Source: an uncultured Desulfovibrio sp. (lineage in GTDB: Bacteria; Desulfobacterota; Desulfovibrionia; Desulfovibrionales; Desulfovibrionaceae). From it: a stretch of DNA of 63,062 nucleotides. The translations under genes were made by a program, and so were the position numbers. The stretch covers positions 1-63,062 of the forward strand of contig CAJUMQ010000015.1 of the NCBI GenBank assembly GCA_910587035.1. Reading direction: 5' to 3'. Every line of letters begins with the position of its first letter. The stretch's first letter is position 1. Of this stretch, positions 24,556-34,752 are shown piece by piece. Below the pieces are notes generated by a model. That model saw only the letters and a list, made by a program, of their open reading frames with translations. It did not search any database and was not told the origin of the DNA.

Positions 24556-25377
24556 ATGAAATCCAGGTTTCTTGCTGGCTTTATGGCCTTGATGCTGGCC
24601 TTTTCCATTGGCGGCTGCGCCACCAAAACAACACCTACCTTTGACGCCAAATATTATCCCGAATGCTATGATCCCATCGACAAGCTGTGCAAGGATCAGA
24701 GCAACAAGGAGGAGGTCAAGGGCGCTGTGGCCGGTGGTCTTATTGGCGCTCTTGGTGGCGCCATTGTGGGCGGTCTGGCCACAGGCAAGGTTGAAGGCGC
24801 ATTGATTGGCGCAGGGGTGGGCGCAGCAGCCGGCGCATTGAGCGGCTTTTTCGCCGCCAGGCTTAACAAGATCCAGGATCAGAACCAGAGACTGGCCGAA
24901 TATCAGAATGTTCTTGGCGAGCAGTCCAAGGGGTGGGATCTTGAGCGCGCATCTGTGGAGAAGGCCTACAAATGCTATGGCGAACAGATTGACGTGCTGA
25001 CCCGCGCCATGAAGGCCAAGAAGATAACCCGCGAGGAATTCCGCGCCCGCATGGATGAAATCTTTAACGGCATCAAATACATAAATACCTATTGGGCCGA
25101 TTCCCAGACCAGAATGGACGAAAAGCTGGCCGATGGCGATGCATGGCTGAAGAATGAGGACGAGGTTGCAGCCAAGGCCAAGCAGCGCGCACTGCAGCGC
25201 AAGGTGCAGAATCAGAAGAACGAGACCAACAAGCTGCGCGCTGCCAACAGCAAGGCCAATGATGCCACCAACAAGCTCAAGGCTGACACTCAGTCCAAAT
25301 ATGAAATGGCCTGCAAGGAATATCTGGATGAGGTCAGATCCTTTGCCGGCATTGAGCTGCTTCTGGCCATGAATTAG
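24556..25377 (+). CDS. glycine-zipper lipoprotein (TagQ-like by position)
   Basis: A 273-residue lipoprotein. The start at 24556 follows GGAGGGAG and gives a signal peptide ending in the lipobox IGGC (Cys at about residue 21). A glycine-zipper segment follows at about 57-100 (GGLIGALGGAIVGGLATG and GAGVGAAAGALSG), then a long charged helical region. Ala/Thr at the positions after Cys, with no Asp at +2, suggests sorting to the outer membrane. It heads the cluster containing SUMF1, ABC and VWA proteins, the place that TagQ holds in type VI regulatory clusters; TagQ anchors TagR to the outer membrane. The lipoprotein call is firm, the TagQ analogy is not. Confidence 0.8.
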   Translation: MKSRFLAGFMALMLAFSIGGCATKTTPTFDAKYYPECYDPIDKLCKDQSNKEEVKGAVAGGLIGALGGAIVGGLATGKVEGALIGAGVGAAAGALSGFFAARLNKIQDQNQRLAEYQNVLGEQSKGWDLERASVEKAYKCYGEQIDVLTRAMKAKKITREEFRARMDEIFNGIKYINTYWADSQTRMDEKLADGDAWLKNEDEVAAKAKQRALQRKVQNQKNETNKLRAANSKANDATNKLKADTQSKYEMACKEYLDEVRSFAGIELLLAMN

Positions 25378-25407
25378 ACATAACAGGAATCACGGAACAC
25401 CATATGA

Positions 25408-25432
25408 CGCGCCGCCCTGCCAGGGCGGCGCG
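25408..25432 (+). repeat. GC-rich hairpin between lipoprotein and srfA-like genes
   Basis: CGCGCCGCCCTG, one base, CAGGGCGGCGCG: a 12-base-pair inverted repeat 30 bases after the lipoprotein stop. No T-run follows, so it may be a transcript-stabilising or attenuating hairpin rather than a full terminator. Confidence 0.6.
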
Positions 25433-25634
25433 CATGGAATGTTAATCGCCATGGCGCATGGCAAAAAGCAGCCGTGAGCGTATATCTTCGCCATTATGGC
25501 AAATGCGCTTGAAAATGACCCCAAACGGCAAGGTAAATGCCCTTGTGCCATTTTGCCAGCCGAACGGGACAAGCGCGGTCGGATTTGTTCATTTTCATTC
25601 ACAAACCTCTATAAACTTGCGGCCTGGAGGGGAT

Positions 25635-26801
25635 ATGATCAACAAGCAGATTGCGGAAACAGACAGGAGCGGCCTTACACTGGCGCAGGTCGATGGAACT
25701 GACGTTTATAAAATGCTTCCCCAGGTCCAGACTGTGCTGGAATTTGGCAATCTGGGCGATGATTATGTCTTTCTATTTGCAGAACCTGTGGATAATGGCC
25801 GCAAGATTGACTGGTATGTCAGCGAGGGCGATGTCGCCATGCCGGCGGTGGCGTTGCCTGATGAAGAAAGAAAGGCTGTTCTTGGCAGATTTCGGGATAT
25901 GGTCACAAAACTGCATGAATATGCGGCAAGCCTGAAAGGCGGTTCCAGCTCCGGTTATCGTTCCTATTCCAAGATACTTGAAAAAGCGCTCACTGTGCCG
26001 GGCATTGAATCGATATACTCCGTGGATGGCAGGCCTGTGCTGATCAACTGGGGTTTTTCGCAGGGCGATACCGATCTTGTGGGCGAAGCCCAGAAGCTGA
26101 TGAAGGAAATTGAAGACAAGATCAATGAAGTCCAGGATACCGCTGACAAGCTGAAAAAGGCCAACGAGAACACGCCGCCCCCTGCTGATCCGGAGCCTGA
26201 ACCACAGCCTGAGCCTGAACCACAGCCGGAGCCTGAACCCGAGCCGGAGCCGGAACCACAGCCCGAGCCGCAACCCGAGCCGCCTTCTGCCACACAGCAA
26301 GCGCCACAGCCGGCCCCGTCATCCGCTTCCTGGCTGCCGGCTGCCATTGCAGGGGCAGGGCTGGTGCTGGCCGGCGCCGCGGCTGCCTGGTATTTTTTGG
26401 TGCACAAGCCTGATGCCGATGAGGATAAACAGCCAGAGCAGGCTGCCGAAGAAAAGCAGGACAAGCCGAATTTGAACTGGCGGGGTAACCTCAATGCCAA
26501 GGGTGTGCTGATCAACGAAAATAATGAAGCAGTGGATCTGACATTGCGCGTAAGCGGCAATGAAGGTAAAGGTAAGGGAATCATTACCGAGAAAAATCAG
26601 AACTGCGAGGGGGATGTCACAGCCATTCCCCAGCCGGAGAACAAGGTGCTGTTTGATGTCGCGGAGCTGAAATGCCCCAATGGCAACAATTATGATCCCT
26701 TTACCCTTGTTTGTGAGCGTGGCAAGGCCAACTGCATCGGAACCAGCAAAAATGGCGAAACATGGAATCTGGATGTGAAAATTGAAGGAGATGCGCAATG
26801 A
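25635..26801 (+). CDS. srfA: SrfA-like protein
   Basis: A 388-residue protein starting at ATG 25635 after CTGGAGGGG. The N-terminal part (about 1-145) resembles Salmonella SrfA, with KIDWYVSEGD, then VPGIESIYSVDGRPVLINWG. A Pro-Glu-Pro-Gln low-complexity run (about 180-218) precedes a single membrane helix (about 231-256), so the N-terminus is probably cytosolic and the C-terminal about 110 residues periplasmic. The C-terminal domain (WRGNLNAKGVLI through CIGTSKNGETWNL) is related to the three repeats in the next protein. The gene overlaps the next by four bases. SrfA is named from a SsrB-regulated Salmonella operon; its biochemical role is unsettled. Confidence 0.7.
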   Translation: MINKQIAETDRSGLTLAQVDGTDVYKMLPQVQTVLEFGNLGDDYVFLFAEPVDNGRKIDWYVSEGDVAMPAVALPDEERKAVLGRFRDMVTKLHEYAASLKGGSSSGYRSYSKILEKALTVPGIESIYSVDGRPVLINWGFSQGDTDLVGEAQKLMKEIEDKINEVQDTADKLKKANENTPPPADPEPEPQPEPEPQPEPEPEPEPEPQPEPQPEPPSATQQAPQPAPSSASWLPAAIAGAGLVLAGAAAAWYFLVHKPDADEDKQPEQAAEEKQDKPNLNWRGNLNAKGVLINENNEAVDLTLRVSGNEGKGKGIITEKNQNCEGDVTAIPQPENKVLFDVAELKCPNGNNYDPFTLVCERGKANCIGTSKNGETWNLDVKIEGDAQ

Positions 26802-28762
26802 GGTTTCACTCCCTGCTGATTTTTGTATTTGCCGCATTTCTGTTTATGGCGGCAGATCCTTCGGCCAATACCATCAGGCCGGGACAGCCGGATCCGGTTC
26901 AGGCAGGCCAGGGCGGCCAGGGTGGCGCGGGAGGCCAGGGCGGGCAGGCCGGCGCTGCTCAACAGGGCGCAGCGCAGCCAGGGCAGAGTGGCGGCCAGGA
27001 AGCCGCACAGCCGGATGCTGGAGCAGGTGAGGGGGCTGCCCGGAGTTCTGGCGCCGAAGGTGGCGCCCAGGGCGGCGCAGGCGATGGCGCGCAGGGACAG
27101 CCAGAGGGCGCTGCCGGGACTCCGGAAACAGGCTCCCAGGGTGGGGCTTCCGATGTTCCGCAAAATGGAGGCGAGGCCGGAGGCCCCGCCTCGGGCCAGG
27201 GCGAGGCTGGGCAAGGCGAGCCATTGCGTCTGCCGCCACCAGATAAAGGGGACACAGCCGGTCAGACCGCGGCGGAACAGACAAATGCCAGGGACAAGAA
27301 TTTTTCCATAACAGCTCTTGGCAATCCCAGAAGCGATCTGAACGGCAAACCCATGGTCATACCGGAGAACACGGACAATCCCGATTTCCTGGATGGTCAC
27401 TGGAGCTTTGAGAAGACATTCATTGGCCGCGACAATCAGCCCATGAACGCCGACCTGCAGTTCAATGACAAGGGTCAGGGCACCATGACCTTTATCGATA
27501 AAAACAATGAGCGCTACGAGGCCTCTGTGGACGGATCTGTGGGCAATGGCGTGTTGCGCATGCGCACCAGCAGCTTCACCAGTAAAAACGGGACCAGCGT
27601 TTACAATCCGGAGTTCATCGAGTGCCGCAATGGCGCAAATGGCGCCGAATGCGCCGGCACAGACGGCTTTGGCGTCTGGGGTGGCCAAAGGATCTTCTCC
27701 GATGCCAGGCGCAATGAAAGCAGTGTCAACAGGAGCGAAAGCTCACGCATAACCGAAAGCCATACTTCATCACAATCGTCTTTCGCATCAGAAAAGAACT
27801 ATACCGAGCTGTCTGCCGACGGGCCGGAAGCTCCGCCAATAGTCATGGAAAAGGGAGAGAAGGCCACTGTTGGCAAGAATGGCCCCAGTCTCGGCGCCCT
27901 TGAGGGGGACTGGCGCTTCAGCCAGGATCTCGCCCGCAAGAGCGATGGCAGCGGAGTTGGCATGGAGTTCCATTTTGACAAAAATGGCAGCGGCTATTCC
28001 ACCATACGCGAAGGGTCCGGAACCGAGTACAAGGCCAGGGCCGAATCCATGTTGATGCCGGATGGCATGATCCGCGTCAAAACCGATGCCTATGCCAATG
28101 GCGGCAAAAAGGGGTACTATCCCACCTTTATGGAATGCACGGGCAAATCCGGGCAGGAGCTGATCTGCAATGTCTCCAATGGCTGGATGCGGGTGGAAAA
28201 CGGACGCCTTATTTCCCTCGATTCCTACAGGAGGAATATGGAGCAGATGGAGATGGAGGAGCTTTTGCCCACTGCTCCCACCCAGCAAAAATCCGAAAAT
28301 GATGACATGGCGGACATTTTTGCGGACATGGCAGACAAGGCAGCCCAGGCCGGCAAGAAGGCGTCTGCGGCCGTGGATGACTCAACAAGCCAGTCGGCGC
28401 AGCTTCAGCTGCCGTCCCAGGGAGACGATTCCATATCCTTCATGCAGGGCAGCTGGCTGTGCAAGACAGGTCTGGTGAACACCTCGGAAAACAAGCCTGT
28501 GGTTGTGCGTTTCACCTTTAATAAGGTGGGCAAGGGCACGGGCACCATCAGCGAAGGCTCTGGCGCCCTTTACCGCTCCTCCGCCCAGGCTTCCTACAGG
28601 GACGGCATCCTGCGCATTAAAACCTCCCGCTACAGCGCGGTTAAGGGGCGTGGGGCGTATGAAAGCAGCGTCATTGAATGCCGCGATAACAATGGGGCCG
28701 CCCTTTGCGTTGGCAAGAATGGCGGCATCACCTGGCAGGCGACATTCCTGCGTCAGAAATAA
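26798..28762 (+). CDS. secreted protein: Gly/Gln-rich region plus three repeats
   Basis: A 654-residue protein with an N-terminal signal peptide (FHSLLIFVFAAFLFMAADPSA), a low-complexity Gly/Ala/Gln segment (about 28-143), and three related domains of about 100 residues at roughly 198-300, 370-475 and 555-654. Each starts with G-x-W, has a glycine-rich strand (GQGTMTF, GSGYSTI, GKGTGTI), and holds two spaced cysteines (ECRNGANGAEC, ECTGKSGQELIC, ECRDNNGAALC). The same domain forms the C-terminus of the SrfA-like protein upstream. The cysteine pairs fit a periplasmic disulfide. It is translationally coupled to srfA (ATGA overlap) and lies 11 bases before srfB. I recognise no named family; a cell-envelope or surface role is inferred. 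Confidence 0.75.
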   Translation: MRFHSLLIFVFAAFLFMAADPSANTIRPGQPDPVQAGQGGQGGAGGQGGQAGAAQQGAAQPGQSGGQEAAQPDAGAGEGAARSSGAEGGAQGGAGDGAQGQPEGAAGTPETGSQGGASDVPQNGGEAGGPASGQGEAGQGEPLRLPPPDKGDTAGQTAAEQTNARDKNFSITALGNPRSDLNGKPMVIPENTDNPDFLDGHWSFEKTFIGRDNQPMNADLQFNDKGQGTMTFIDKNNERYEASVDGSVGNGVLRMRTSSFTSKNGTSVYNPEFIECRNGANGAECAGTDGFGVWGGQRIFSDARRNESSVNRSESSRITESHTSSQSSFASEKNYTELSADGPEAPPIVMEKGEKATVGKNGPSLGALEGDWRFSQDLARKSDGSGVGMEFHFDKNGSGYSTIREGSGTEYKARAESMLMPDGMIRVKTDAYANGGKKGYYPTFMECTGKSGQELICNVSNGWMRVENGRLISLDSYRRNMEQMEMEELLPTAPTQQKSENDDMADIFADMADKAAQAGKKASAAVDDSTSQSAQLQLPSQGDDSISFMQGSWLCKTGLVNTSENKPVVVRFTFNKVGKGTGTISEGSGALYRSSAQASYRDGILRIKTSRYSAVKGRGAYESSVIECRDNNGAALCVGKNGGITWQATFLRQK

Positions 28763-28773
28763 GGAGCAGCCAC

Positions 28774-31700
28774 ATGGATATGCCGGAATACAAGGATACA
28801 GTCAGCCTCATCCCATATGGGCTGCCCCAGCTTCTGGACTTTGAGGCCACACCGGATAAACTGCGCAATGTCAAGATGACATTCACCGAAAAACAGTCCG
28901 AGGACGGCAGACAGTTTACTCTCTGCGAGCTTGGCTACGACAGTGAGGATGGCAGTCTGCTGGATGTCGATGGGGAAAGCCCATTCAATGATGAAAATTA
29001 TTATGATTTGCGCGTGGACAGGCATCTGGAGCCCTGGCTGGACAAATGGCTGCCAATTCCATTTTTGCGGCAGTCAGGCGATTTTTATGCAGATGGTCTG
29101 CCCAGATTCAGATCCGGCCCCACCAACTGGGCCAGAGCCTATGTCACAAGGGTGCCATCAGCCAAGGATCCTGACAAAAAAAATTGGCGCGTAGTCCTTG
29201 CCTTTGACATGCAGGTGGAGGAGCCGCAAAACCAGAAGCATGCCGCCCTGTCGCCGGATGATGTCACAGCCAGGGCAGTCTGCTCCCTGGCAGACAGGGA
29301 AAGGGACAATTCCTGGATGCTCAACGAGGGTTGGGTCAACCAGTGGCTGCAATCCGTCTGGGACGAGTATTTTCTGGAAAAGGAAAACAAAAAGAACATG
29401 CCGCGCATGGTAGATGGCGAGACGGAAATTCATCTGGGCTATCTGGCCAGCTATCTGCTCTATCTCAGGATGCTCCAGAGCGCCATCGACCATCTCAATG
29501 TGCGCATAGTCAATCTGGCTGGAACACAGGATAGCGCGGCCGAAAGCGCGGCCGGAGACACTGTGGATGTTGATCTGGTGCTGGACATTGGCAATTCGCG
29601 CAGCACAGGCATTCTGGTGGAGAACAAGCTCAACAACACCACGGATTTGAATGACAGCTACAGGCTGCATCTGCGCGACCTGTCGCAGCCGGAAAAGTTT
29701 TATGCGGAGCCGTTTGAAACCAGAATTGAATTTTCCCGCGTGGATTTTGGCTCCCCTGCATTCAGCAAGCGCTCCGGTCGCAGAAGCAATGCCTTTACCT
29801 GGGCCTCTCCGGTGCGCACAGGGCCGGAGGCCAGCCGCCTGGGCAATGTCTCCTCCAATGCGGAGGGCACATCCGGCATGTCCAGCCCCAAAAGATATCT
29901 GTGGGATGACAATGAATCCAGCAATCTCTGGTATTTTACCAGGAAGACAGCTTCAGATCGTGAGGAGCTTGTTTCCTCCCATTCAATCTGCCGATACCTC
30001 AATAATATGGGCACGCCGGTTGCCTGCATACGCGAGCTCACGAGCAAAGGGCAGGACAGGCCAAAGCCAGGCTATGTGACCAAGATTTTTAAATACACCA
30101 TGGAGAACTGCGCAAAGCAGGATGCCCTGCCTGCCAATCAGCCGCGTTTTTCACGCTCATCCATGATGATGTTTCTGTTCATGGAGCTGATCCAGCAGGC
30201 TCTGGTGACCATCAACTCTCCAGCCCAGCGCTACAAGCGCAATTATCCCGACATTCCCAGGCGCCTGCGCAGCGTCATCTTCACAGTGCCGCCGGGCATG
30301 CCCTTTGCCGAGCAGCGCATTTACAGGCGCTGGGCCCAGGCCGCCATAAGCGTGCTCTGGGATATTCTGGGCTGGAAAAAGAATTTCTACACCAATCCGG
30401 ACAATAAAGGCAAAATTCCCGAGAGCAACAAATCCCGCGATTTTCGCAGCAATCCCGAGGTGAGCTGCAGCTGGGACGAGGCCACCTGCACCCAGCTGGT
30501 CTATCTTTATAATGAAATAAACCGCAATTATCAGGGCGATGCCCATCTCTTCTTTGAGATTATGGGGCGCATCCGCGATGTTCCCTCTGAGAATGATGTC
30601 AGCAAAACCGAAAAAAAGCCAACACTGCGGATAGCAACCATCGATATAGGAGGCGGCACCACGGATCTTTCCATCACCACCTATGTGCTGGCCAATGACA
30701 AGTCATCCTCAAACCGCATCTGGCCCAGCCAGGACATACGCGATGGCTTCAATCTTGGCGGCGATGATATCCTCAGGTCCATTGTCTCGGATATTGTGCT
30801 CATGGCCATAGCGGACAATCTGGTCAAGCAGGGGGTAAGCCAGAAAAACGCCGAGGAAGCCATTCAGGAGATGTTTGGCAAAAAAAGCGACAACATGCGC
30901 ATCCAGAATTTGCGCATCAAGTTTTTGCGCCAGATTGCCATGCCTCTGGCCTACGAGATTCTCGAGCGTTATGAAAAGATCCCCCTGCAGGATATAAATG
31001 CTGAGATAACCATTCCTGTTGGCTCCCTTTTCAGGCCAACCGAAGATGGGCGCATCCGCGCGGCCTATCCCGAACCTCTTGCCAATGTGGTGGAGTTCTT
31101 CAACGAAACCCTGCGCGAGCGTCTGGGCGTGAGCGTGGATATCATGAACCTTGAGCTCAATATCCGCTGCAAGGATGTGGATAACACCATAAACAACCGT
31201 GTGCGCGGCGTGCTTGGCGGCATGGCGGAGGTTATCAATGCCTATGAATGTGATGTGCTGCTGCTCACTGGCAGACCATCGCGCTGGAATTCCATTGTGC
31301 GGCATGTTTTTGGTTTGATGGCTGTGGCGCCGGACCGTGTCATTCCCATGCATTCCTATTTGATTGGCCCCTGGTATCCCTTTGCCAATGCCAGCGGCAC
31401 CATCACAGATCCCAAGACTACTGTTGTCACCGGCGCCATTCTCTGCACATTGGCCCAGAACAGGATCGAGGGCTTCGCCTTCAATTCCAACCGCCTGAAA
31501 CTGCAGAGCACGGCGCGCTTTGTGGGCGAGCTGGACATCAATGGCTCCCTGCCGCGTGAGAAGGTCTGGTTCCCGAATCTGAACCCCGACAAATCTCTTG
31601 ATGAAGACGAATATACAAAGGTGGTTCAATTCTCATCCCCCATAACCATAGGTTTCAGGCAGCTGGAGGTGCCCCGCTGGACTGCGCAACGTTGCTGGAG

Positions 31701-32019
31701 CATGGATTTTGCCAGCGAGGCGGACAGGAAGGCGGCGGAGGGGCACACGCCATATTATGTGCGCGTTCGCTTTAAGCCAGGGGATGATGAAAGTGACAGC
31801 CGGGTGCCAGAGGCCGATCAGGAAATCGGGGCCAAACCTGATATGCCCAACATTCTTTATGATGATGGCGAGGCGGTTCTCATGGGAGAGCTTGTCGATG
31901 GCAAGCTGGAGAAGAAGGAAGTGAAAGGCGCGAGGCCTGTTGTCATAAATTTGCGCACATTGGCAAAGATGGATGAAGAAGGCTGCTGGATGGATACAGG
32001 CATCCTGTTTAATAAATAG
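28774..32019 (+). CDS. srfB: SrfB, actin/Hsp70-fold putative ATPase
   Basis: A 1,081-residue protein of the SrfB family. Start ATG 28774 follows AAGGAG. The actin/Hsp70 nucleotide motifs are visible: phosphate-1 DIGNSRSTG from Asp271, phosphate-2 DIGGGTTD from about 624, and an adenosine-type motif LLTGRPSRW near 831-838. It has no signal peptide and is cytosolic. SrfB occurs with SrfA and SrfC in enterobacteria and other proteobacteria; a chaperone-like or filament-forming ATPase is inferred from the fold. It sits 12 bases before srfC. The length fits the family. Confidence 0.87.
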   Translation: MDMPEYKDTVSLIPYGLPQLLDFEATPDKLRNVKMTFTEKQSEDGRQFTLCELGYDSEDGSLLDVDGESPFNDENYYDLRVDRHLEPWLDKWLPIPFLRQSGDFYADGLPRFRSGPTNWARAYVTRVPSAKDPDKKNWRVVLAFDMQVEEPQNQKHAALSPDDVTARAVCSLADRERDNSWMLNEGWVNQWLQSVWDEYFLEKENKKNMPRMVDGETEIHLGYLASYLLYLRMLQSAIDHLNVRIVNLAGTQDSAAESAAGDTVDVDLVLDIGNSRSTGILVENKLNNTTDLNDSYRLHLRDLSQPEKFYAEPFETRIEFSRVDFGSPAFSKRSGRRSNAFTWASPVRTGPEASRLGNVSSNAEGTSGMSSPKRYLWDDNESSNLWYFTRKTASDREELVSSHSICRYLNNMGTPVACIRELTSKGQDRPKPGYVTKIFKYTMENCAKQDALPANQPRFSRSSMMMFLFMELIQQALVTINSPAQRYKRNYPDIPRRLRSVIFTVPPGMPFAEQRIYRRWAQAAISVLWDILGWKKNFYTNPDNKGKIPESNKSRDFRSNPEVSCSWDEATCTQLVYLYNEINRNYQGDAHLFFEIMGRIRDVPSENDVSKTEKKPTLRIATIDIGGGTTDLSITTYVLANDKSSSNRIWPSQDIRDGFNLGGDDILRSIVSDIVLMAIADNLVKQGVSQKNAEEAIQEMFGKKSDNMRIQNLRIKFLRQIAMPLAYEILERYEKIPLQDINAEITIPVGSLFRPTEDGRIRAAYPEPLANVVEFFNETLRERLGVSVDIMNLELNIRCKDVDNTINNRVRGVLGGMAEVINAYECDVLLLTGRPSRWNSIVRHVFGLMAVAPDRVIPMHSYLIGPWYPFANASGTITDPKTTVVTGAILCTLAQNRIEGFAFNSNRLKLQSTARFVGELDINGSLPREKVWFPNLNPDKSLDEDEYTKVVQFSSPITIGFRQLEVPRWTAQRCWSMDFASEADRKAAEGHTPYYVRVRFKPGDDESDSRVPEADQEIGAKPDMPNILYDDGEAVLMGELVDGKLEKKEVKGARPVVINLRTLAKMDEEGCWMDTGILFNK

Positions 32020-32031
32020 GTTGGGGGAGTT

Positions 32032-34752
32032 ATGGAACAGGAAATTGTTGTTAAAAGTGCAAGGCAGCTGGCGGAAGCCGCGATCCAGGCCCAGGACTGG
32101 GTGGGCCGCAATGCGGAGCGTGTTGGCGCTTGTGGCAAATCCTGCGACAAGGTGCAGGCAAGCCTGCGCCAGCAGGCAAGGCTTTTGCGCAGGCTGGAGC
32201 GTGCTGCCGCCCGCAAGATGTGCGCCGGTGTTTTTGGGCCAAGCCAGGCAGGCAAATCCTATCTCCTCTCCTCCCTTGCAGCCAACGAGGAAAAAAAGGT
32301 GCCCTGCAAGTTTGGCGCGGCTGAACAGGATTTTTTGCGGGATATAAATCCTGGTGGCGACAAGGAATCAACAGGTCTGGTCACCCGCTTCACCATGACC
32401 GAGCCGGCAGGGGTCACCAACGAGTTCCCGGTGCATGTGCGTCTGCTTTCCGAAACCGAACTGGTTAAAATCTTCACCAACAGCTATTTTGCGGACTGCA
32501 AGCACAGGGAAGGAGTGACGGATGAGACAGCCGCCGAGATTCAGCAGGCTCTGGAGAAGCTGCGGGCCAGAGCCGGCAATGGCGGCGGCGCCATTACGCT
32601 GGATGACATGGAGGATTTGCGCGAATATGTGCGCAACTCCTTTGGCGGCATGGCCAGGGCCAGCGAACTTGAGCGCGTGTACTGGAATGAAGCCATAACC
32701 ATGGCGCCAAAATTGTCTGTGGATGATCGCGCAAGGCTCTTTGGCATTATCTGGGATAATATCCCCGAATTTACGGACATGTTCCGCTCCCTGGCAACGG
32801 ATCTGGAAAAAATGGGCAACCCCGAAGAGGCCTTTTTTGGCATGGATGCCCTCATCCCCAGGGAAGCCAGCATCATCGATGTCGATACCCTGGGTAGAAC
32901 GGATTTTGCCGGCATCAATGACAGGGATGGCCGGCCAGTTGTCGCAACCCTCAAGGTCCGCACAGCCAATGGCAAGATAACGGAGATAAGCCGCAAAAAT
33001 GCCACCGCCATTGTGGCCGAGCTGACTCTTGTGCTTAAAAACAGCCCGGCGCCGTATTTTGCGCATACAGATCTGCTGGATTTTCCTGGCTACAAGGCGC
33101 GCCTTGATTGCGCGGACATCGCCCAGTACCTGAAGGAAGGCAAGGAAGACAGCAAGGTGGAGCAGTTTTTCCGGCGCGGCAAGGTGGCCTATCTGTTCCA
33201 GCGCTACAATGCCGAACGCGAGCTGACCAGCCTGCTGCTGTGCGTGGCTGTGCCGGATAATACGCCTGGTCTGCCGGCTGCTGTGGAGGAGTGGATAATC
33301 ACCACCCATGGCAAGACCCCCCAGGATCGCATCCAGACCAAAAATGCCTTGTTTTATATCCTTACCAAGTCCGATCTGCATTTTACAAAAAAAGGCGGCG
33401 CGGATCCCAAAACCCATTGGGACAATATCATTCTGGGCAGGTTTGTGAATCATTTCGGCGGCGTGCATAGCCAGACCACCAAATGGGTGGAGGAATGGGA
33501 GCCGGGCAAGCCTTTCAATAATCTTTTCATGCTGCGCAATATAAATATTGAATGGAACATGCTCAATTTTGTAAAGGAAAACGGCATTAACAAGGAGAAT
33601 GGAGTCAGCGCCAGCAATCAGGAACATTTCGATACAATGAAGGTGAATTTCAATGAATCCCGGCTGGCCAAAAAGCATTTCAAGTTTCCCGAGACGTCCT
33701 TCAATGAGCTGATGAAAAACAATGATGGCGGCATTGGCCTCATCAAGCGTTCCCTGGAGCCTTTGTGCGAACCTGATCTCAAACTTGGGCAGATTGCCAA
33801 TGAGCTCATCAAGGCCCAGGAGAACTTGCGCGGCACCCTGGCTCCATTCTACAGCTCCGGCAACCAGCAGGATGAACTGAACAAAAAAATGGTGCTCCTC
33901 GGCAATTTTGGCAAACAGCTTAAAAATCCCGCTTTCCGGGAGCGCTTTCCCGAACTGCTCAACCAGTTCAAGATCGCGCCTGAACAGCTCTTTTACATGT
34001 ATCGCGACGCGGAGCGCATGTTTGAGGAATATCGCGAGACCGCCTTCGCCCAGCCTGTGGATGAAGGCGAGGATGCAAACATGGCTGCCGATGAACCTGT
34101 GCCTGATCTTGACGATGTGCTGGGCATCTTTGACGAGCCGGCGCCAGATGAAACAGGTGATAGAACAGCGGCTGCGGATGGCAACATGGATGAGGCCCAT
34201 TTTTATGCCATGCGCATAATAGATGCCTGGAGCGCGCGGATGCGCGATCTTGCCAGCACGCCGGAATGCGTGGGCTATTATTGCCTTCCACCAAGTCTGC
34301 TGCTGGGGATGCTGGACGAGTTCGATGTTGCTGTGGCCAGGCTGAACATTAACGACAGGCTTGAAAAGAAATTCCGGGAAATTGCCGAGCCCGTGGATGT
34401 TCCCCGCGAGAGCAAGATCCGCAAGCAGGCCAGCTACGCCATTGGCGTTCTGAACGATTTTGTCAGCTGGCTGGGCAAAAATCCCGCGGAAATAAGCGAG
34501 TCCCAGCGTTATGTGGTCAAAAAGGATGAACGCGTGACCGTGTTCAAGAGCAGGCCTCCCATCAAGGATTTTCCAGTGCTGTCCGAATCCGCATCCTCAC
34601 ATGCCGGAGACTGGCACAGGGACTGGGTGCTGGCCTTTTATGGCATGATGGTGGACAATGTGACATTTGATGGCGGAGTGCGGGTAAACCTTGAGGAAAA
34701 CAATCGCATTGGCCAGATTATCGAACAAGTTAACGGAGCGCGGGTGAGCTGA
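32032..34752 (+). CDS. srfC: SrfC, large dynamin-like GTPase
   Basis: A 906-residue protein of the SrfC family. The G1/P-loop is GPSQAGKS at 69-76; a G3-like DFPGY is at about 350-354 and a G4-like TKSD at 445-448. The rest is helical, with an acidic linker near 680-720. Large GTPases of this type assemble on membranes or bind effectors by nucleotide-driven oligomerisation. The start follows TTGGGGGAG, and the stop overlaps the start of the next gene (TGATG), so expression is coupled. No signal peptide or clear membrane helix is seen. The family name is firm; the activity is inferred from motifs. Confidence 0.85.
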   Translation: MEQEIVVKSARQLAEAAIQAQDWVGRNAERVGACGKSCDKVQASLRQQARLLRRLERAAARKMCAGVFGPSQAGKSYLLSSLAANEEKKVPCKFGAAEQDFLRDINPGGDKESTGLVTRFTMTEPAGVTNEFPVHVRLLSETELVKIFTNSYFADCKHREGVTDETAAEIQQALEKLRARAGNGGGAITLDDMEDLREYVRNSFGGMARASELERVYWNEAITMAPKLSVDDRARLFGIIWDNIPEFTDMFRSLATDLEKMGNPEEAFFGMDALIPREASIIDVDTLGRTDFAGINDRDGRPVVATLKVRTANGKITEISRKNATAIVAELTLVLKNSPAPYFAHTDLLDFPGYKARLDCADIAQYLKEGKEDSKVEQFFRRGKVAYLFQRYNAERELTSLLLCVAVPDNTPGLPAAVEEWIITTHGKTPQDRIQTKNALFYILTKSDLHFTKKGGADPKTHWDNIILGRFVNHFGGVHSQTTKWVEEWEPGKPFNNLFMLRNINIEWNMLNFVKENGINKENGVSASNQEHFDTMKVNFNESRLAKKHFKFPETSFNELMKNNDGGIGLIKRSLEPLCEPDLKLGQIANELIKAQENLRGTLAPFYSSGNQQDELNKKMVLLGNFGKQLKNPAFRERFPELLNQFKIAPEQLFYMYRDAERMFEEYRETAFAQPVDEGEDANMAADEPVPDLDDVLGIFDEPAPDETGDRTAAADGNMDEAHFYAMRIIDAWSARMRDLASTPECVGYYCLPPSLLLGMLDEFDVAVARLNINDRLEKKFREIAEPVDVPRESKIRKQASYAIGVLNDFVSWLGKNPAEISESQRYVVKKDERVTVFKSRPPIKDFPVLSESASSHAGDWHRDWVLAFYGMMVDNVTFDGGVRVNLEENNRIGQIIEQVNGARVS

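Noticed and set aside
26170..26290. short tandem DNA repeats that could suggest a CRISPR-like or VNTR array
   Set aside because: They encode the Pro-Glu-Pro-Gln linker of the SrfA-like protein; repeat units are 6-12 bases with no spacers. It may vary in length but is not a CRISPR array.
32368..34200. 610-residue reading frame on the minus strand
   Set aside because: Antisense to SrfC, with no domain or ribosome-binding site; the plus strand carries clear GTPase motifs.
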